Assembly: GCF_001648775.1 (NCBI RefSeq)
Contig: NZ_LVEJ01000028.1
Location: 134,269 to 198,268, forward strand
Direction of reading: 5' to 3'
DNA: 64,000 nucleotides
From: Pseudomonas fluorescens
GTDB taxonomy: Bacteria; Pseudomonadota; Gammaproteobacteria; Pseudomonadales; Pseudomonadaceae
This document shows positions 63,587 through 64,000 of this stretch, one piece after another (position 1 is the stretch's first letter; every line of letters begins with the position of its first letter). The notes under the pieces are model-generated. The model had not been told where the DNA came from and did not search any database. It saw only the letters and a program-made list of their open reading frames with translations. The position numbers and the translations under genes were made by a program.

Positions 63587-64000
63587 ATGGCCATCAGAGC
63601 AGTTCTCTTCGATATGGACGGCACCCTGCTCGACACGGCGCCGGACTTCATCGCCATCTGCCAGGCGATGCGCGCCGATCGTGGCCTGCCGCCGATCAAC
63701 GACAAACACATTCGCGACGAGATTTCCGGCGGCGCCAAAGCCATGGTCGCGGTGACGTTTTCGATGGACCCGGAATCGCCGGGCTTCGAGGAACTGCGTC
63801 TGGAGTTCCTGGAGCGCTATCTGGTTGGCTGCGCGGTGCACAGCAAGCTGTTCGACGGCATGGGCGAACTGCTCGCCGATATCGAGAAGGCCAATCTGAT
63901 CTGGGGCGTGGTCACCAACAAACCACTGCGTTTTGCCGAGCCGATCATGCAGCAACTGGGGCTGGCCGAGCGTTCGGCGCTGCTGATCTGCCCGGATCAT
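63587..64000 (+). CDS. mupP: MupP, HAD-family MurNAc-6-P phosphatase (partial, cut by window end)
   Basis: The first 138 codons of a HAD hydrolase are present. They include motif I DMDGTLLDT (about 9-17) and motif II Thr in VVTNKPLRF. Older annotation calls these phosphoglycolate phosphatase. In Pseudomonas the gene after ubiG encodes MupP, which dephosphorylates MurNAc-6-P in cell-wall recycling. The 3' part, with the last acidic motif, lies outside the window. Confidence 0.88.
   Translation, partial: MAIRAVLFDMDGTLLDTAPDFIAICQAMRADRGLPPINDKHIRDEISGGAKAMVAVTFSMDPESPGFEELRLEFLERYLVGCAVHSKLFDGMGELLADIEKANLIWGVVTNKPLRFAEPIMQQLGLAERSALLICPDH

Noticed and set aside
1..64000. CRISPR arrays, tRNA/rRNA genes, transposases, prophage genes
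   Set aside because: None was recognised on either strand; the regular repeats present are REP pairs and the kdp element.

Overview
The window is a stretch of a Pseudomonas chromosome, most like the P. fluorescens group. Two things support this. The right half keeps the order ihfB - rpsA - cmk - tyrA/aroA fusion - hisC - pheA - serC - gyrA - mtnA - mtaD - ubiG - mupP known from P. aeruginosa. Paired REP repeats of the type common in fluorescent pseudomonads (core CTTCGCGAGCAAGCTCGC) also sit in several gaps. No tRNA, rRNA, CRISPR array, transposase or prophage was seen.

Layout. (1) 1-8.5 kb: kdpFABC-kdpDE on the minus strand, a high-affinity K+ ATPase with its two-component regulator. It includes the 29-residue KdpF, a KdpE-like site upstream, and a repeat element wedged between kdpB and kdpC. 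(2) 8.6-13.7 kb: an ethanolamine-type permease, a small membrane protein, a TetR regulator convergent with an SDR/ketoacyl-synthase pair, and a ComEA-like secreted protein. (3) 13.8-47.4 kb: a large mosaic O-antigen/LPS locus between the comEA-like gene and ihfB, the place where P. aeruginosa keeps its O-specific antigen genes. (4) 47.6-64 kb: conserved housekeeping genes for translation, nucleotide and aromatic amino acid synthesis, gyrase, methionine salvage, ubiquinone and cell-wall recycling.

The O-antigen locus is built from modules. wbpV-wbpL-wbpM would make a UDP-6-deoxy-HexNAc and load the first sugar on undecaprenyl phosphate. ManC, ManB and Gmd make GDP-4-keto-6-deoxymannose. Rmd turns this into GDP-D-rhamnose, and a perosamine-synthase-like aminotransferase plus a NeuD-like acyltransferase could turn it into an N-acylated perosamine. 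WbpX/Y/Z-like transferases and four further GT4-type transferases would assemble the chain. Wzm/Wzt would export it. No Wzx, Wzy or Wzz was found, so the polymer is most simply read as ABC-transporter dependent. rmlB, rmlD and rmlA are present without rmlC.

Two parts stand out. The first, at 18.0-24.2 kb, is an AT-richer cassette: nucleotidyltransferase, LegB-like dehydratase, reductase, GtrB-like transferase, methyltransferase, GtrA flippase and a large polytopic membrane protein. It looks like a self-contained system that makes, lipid-links, flips and attaches its own sugar. The second, just after wzt, is an FkbM methyltransferase with an N-terminal coiled coil containing an exact one-heptad (21 bp) tandem repeat, next to a Wzt without a carbohydrate-binding domain. 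This is a plausible new version of the methylate-and-measure chain-length control known from WbdD. Functional statements rest on recognised motifs and gene order; no database search was run.
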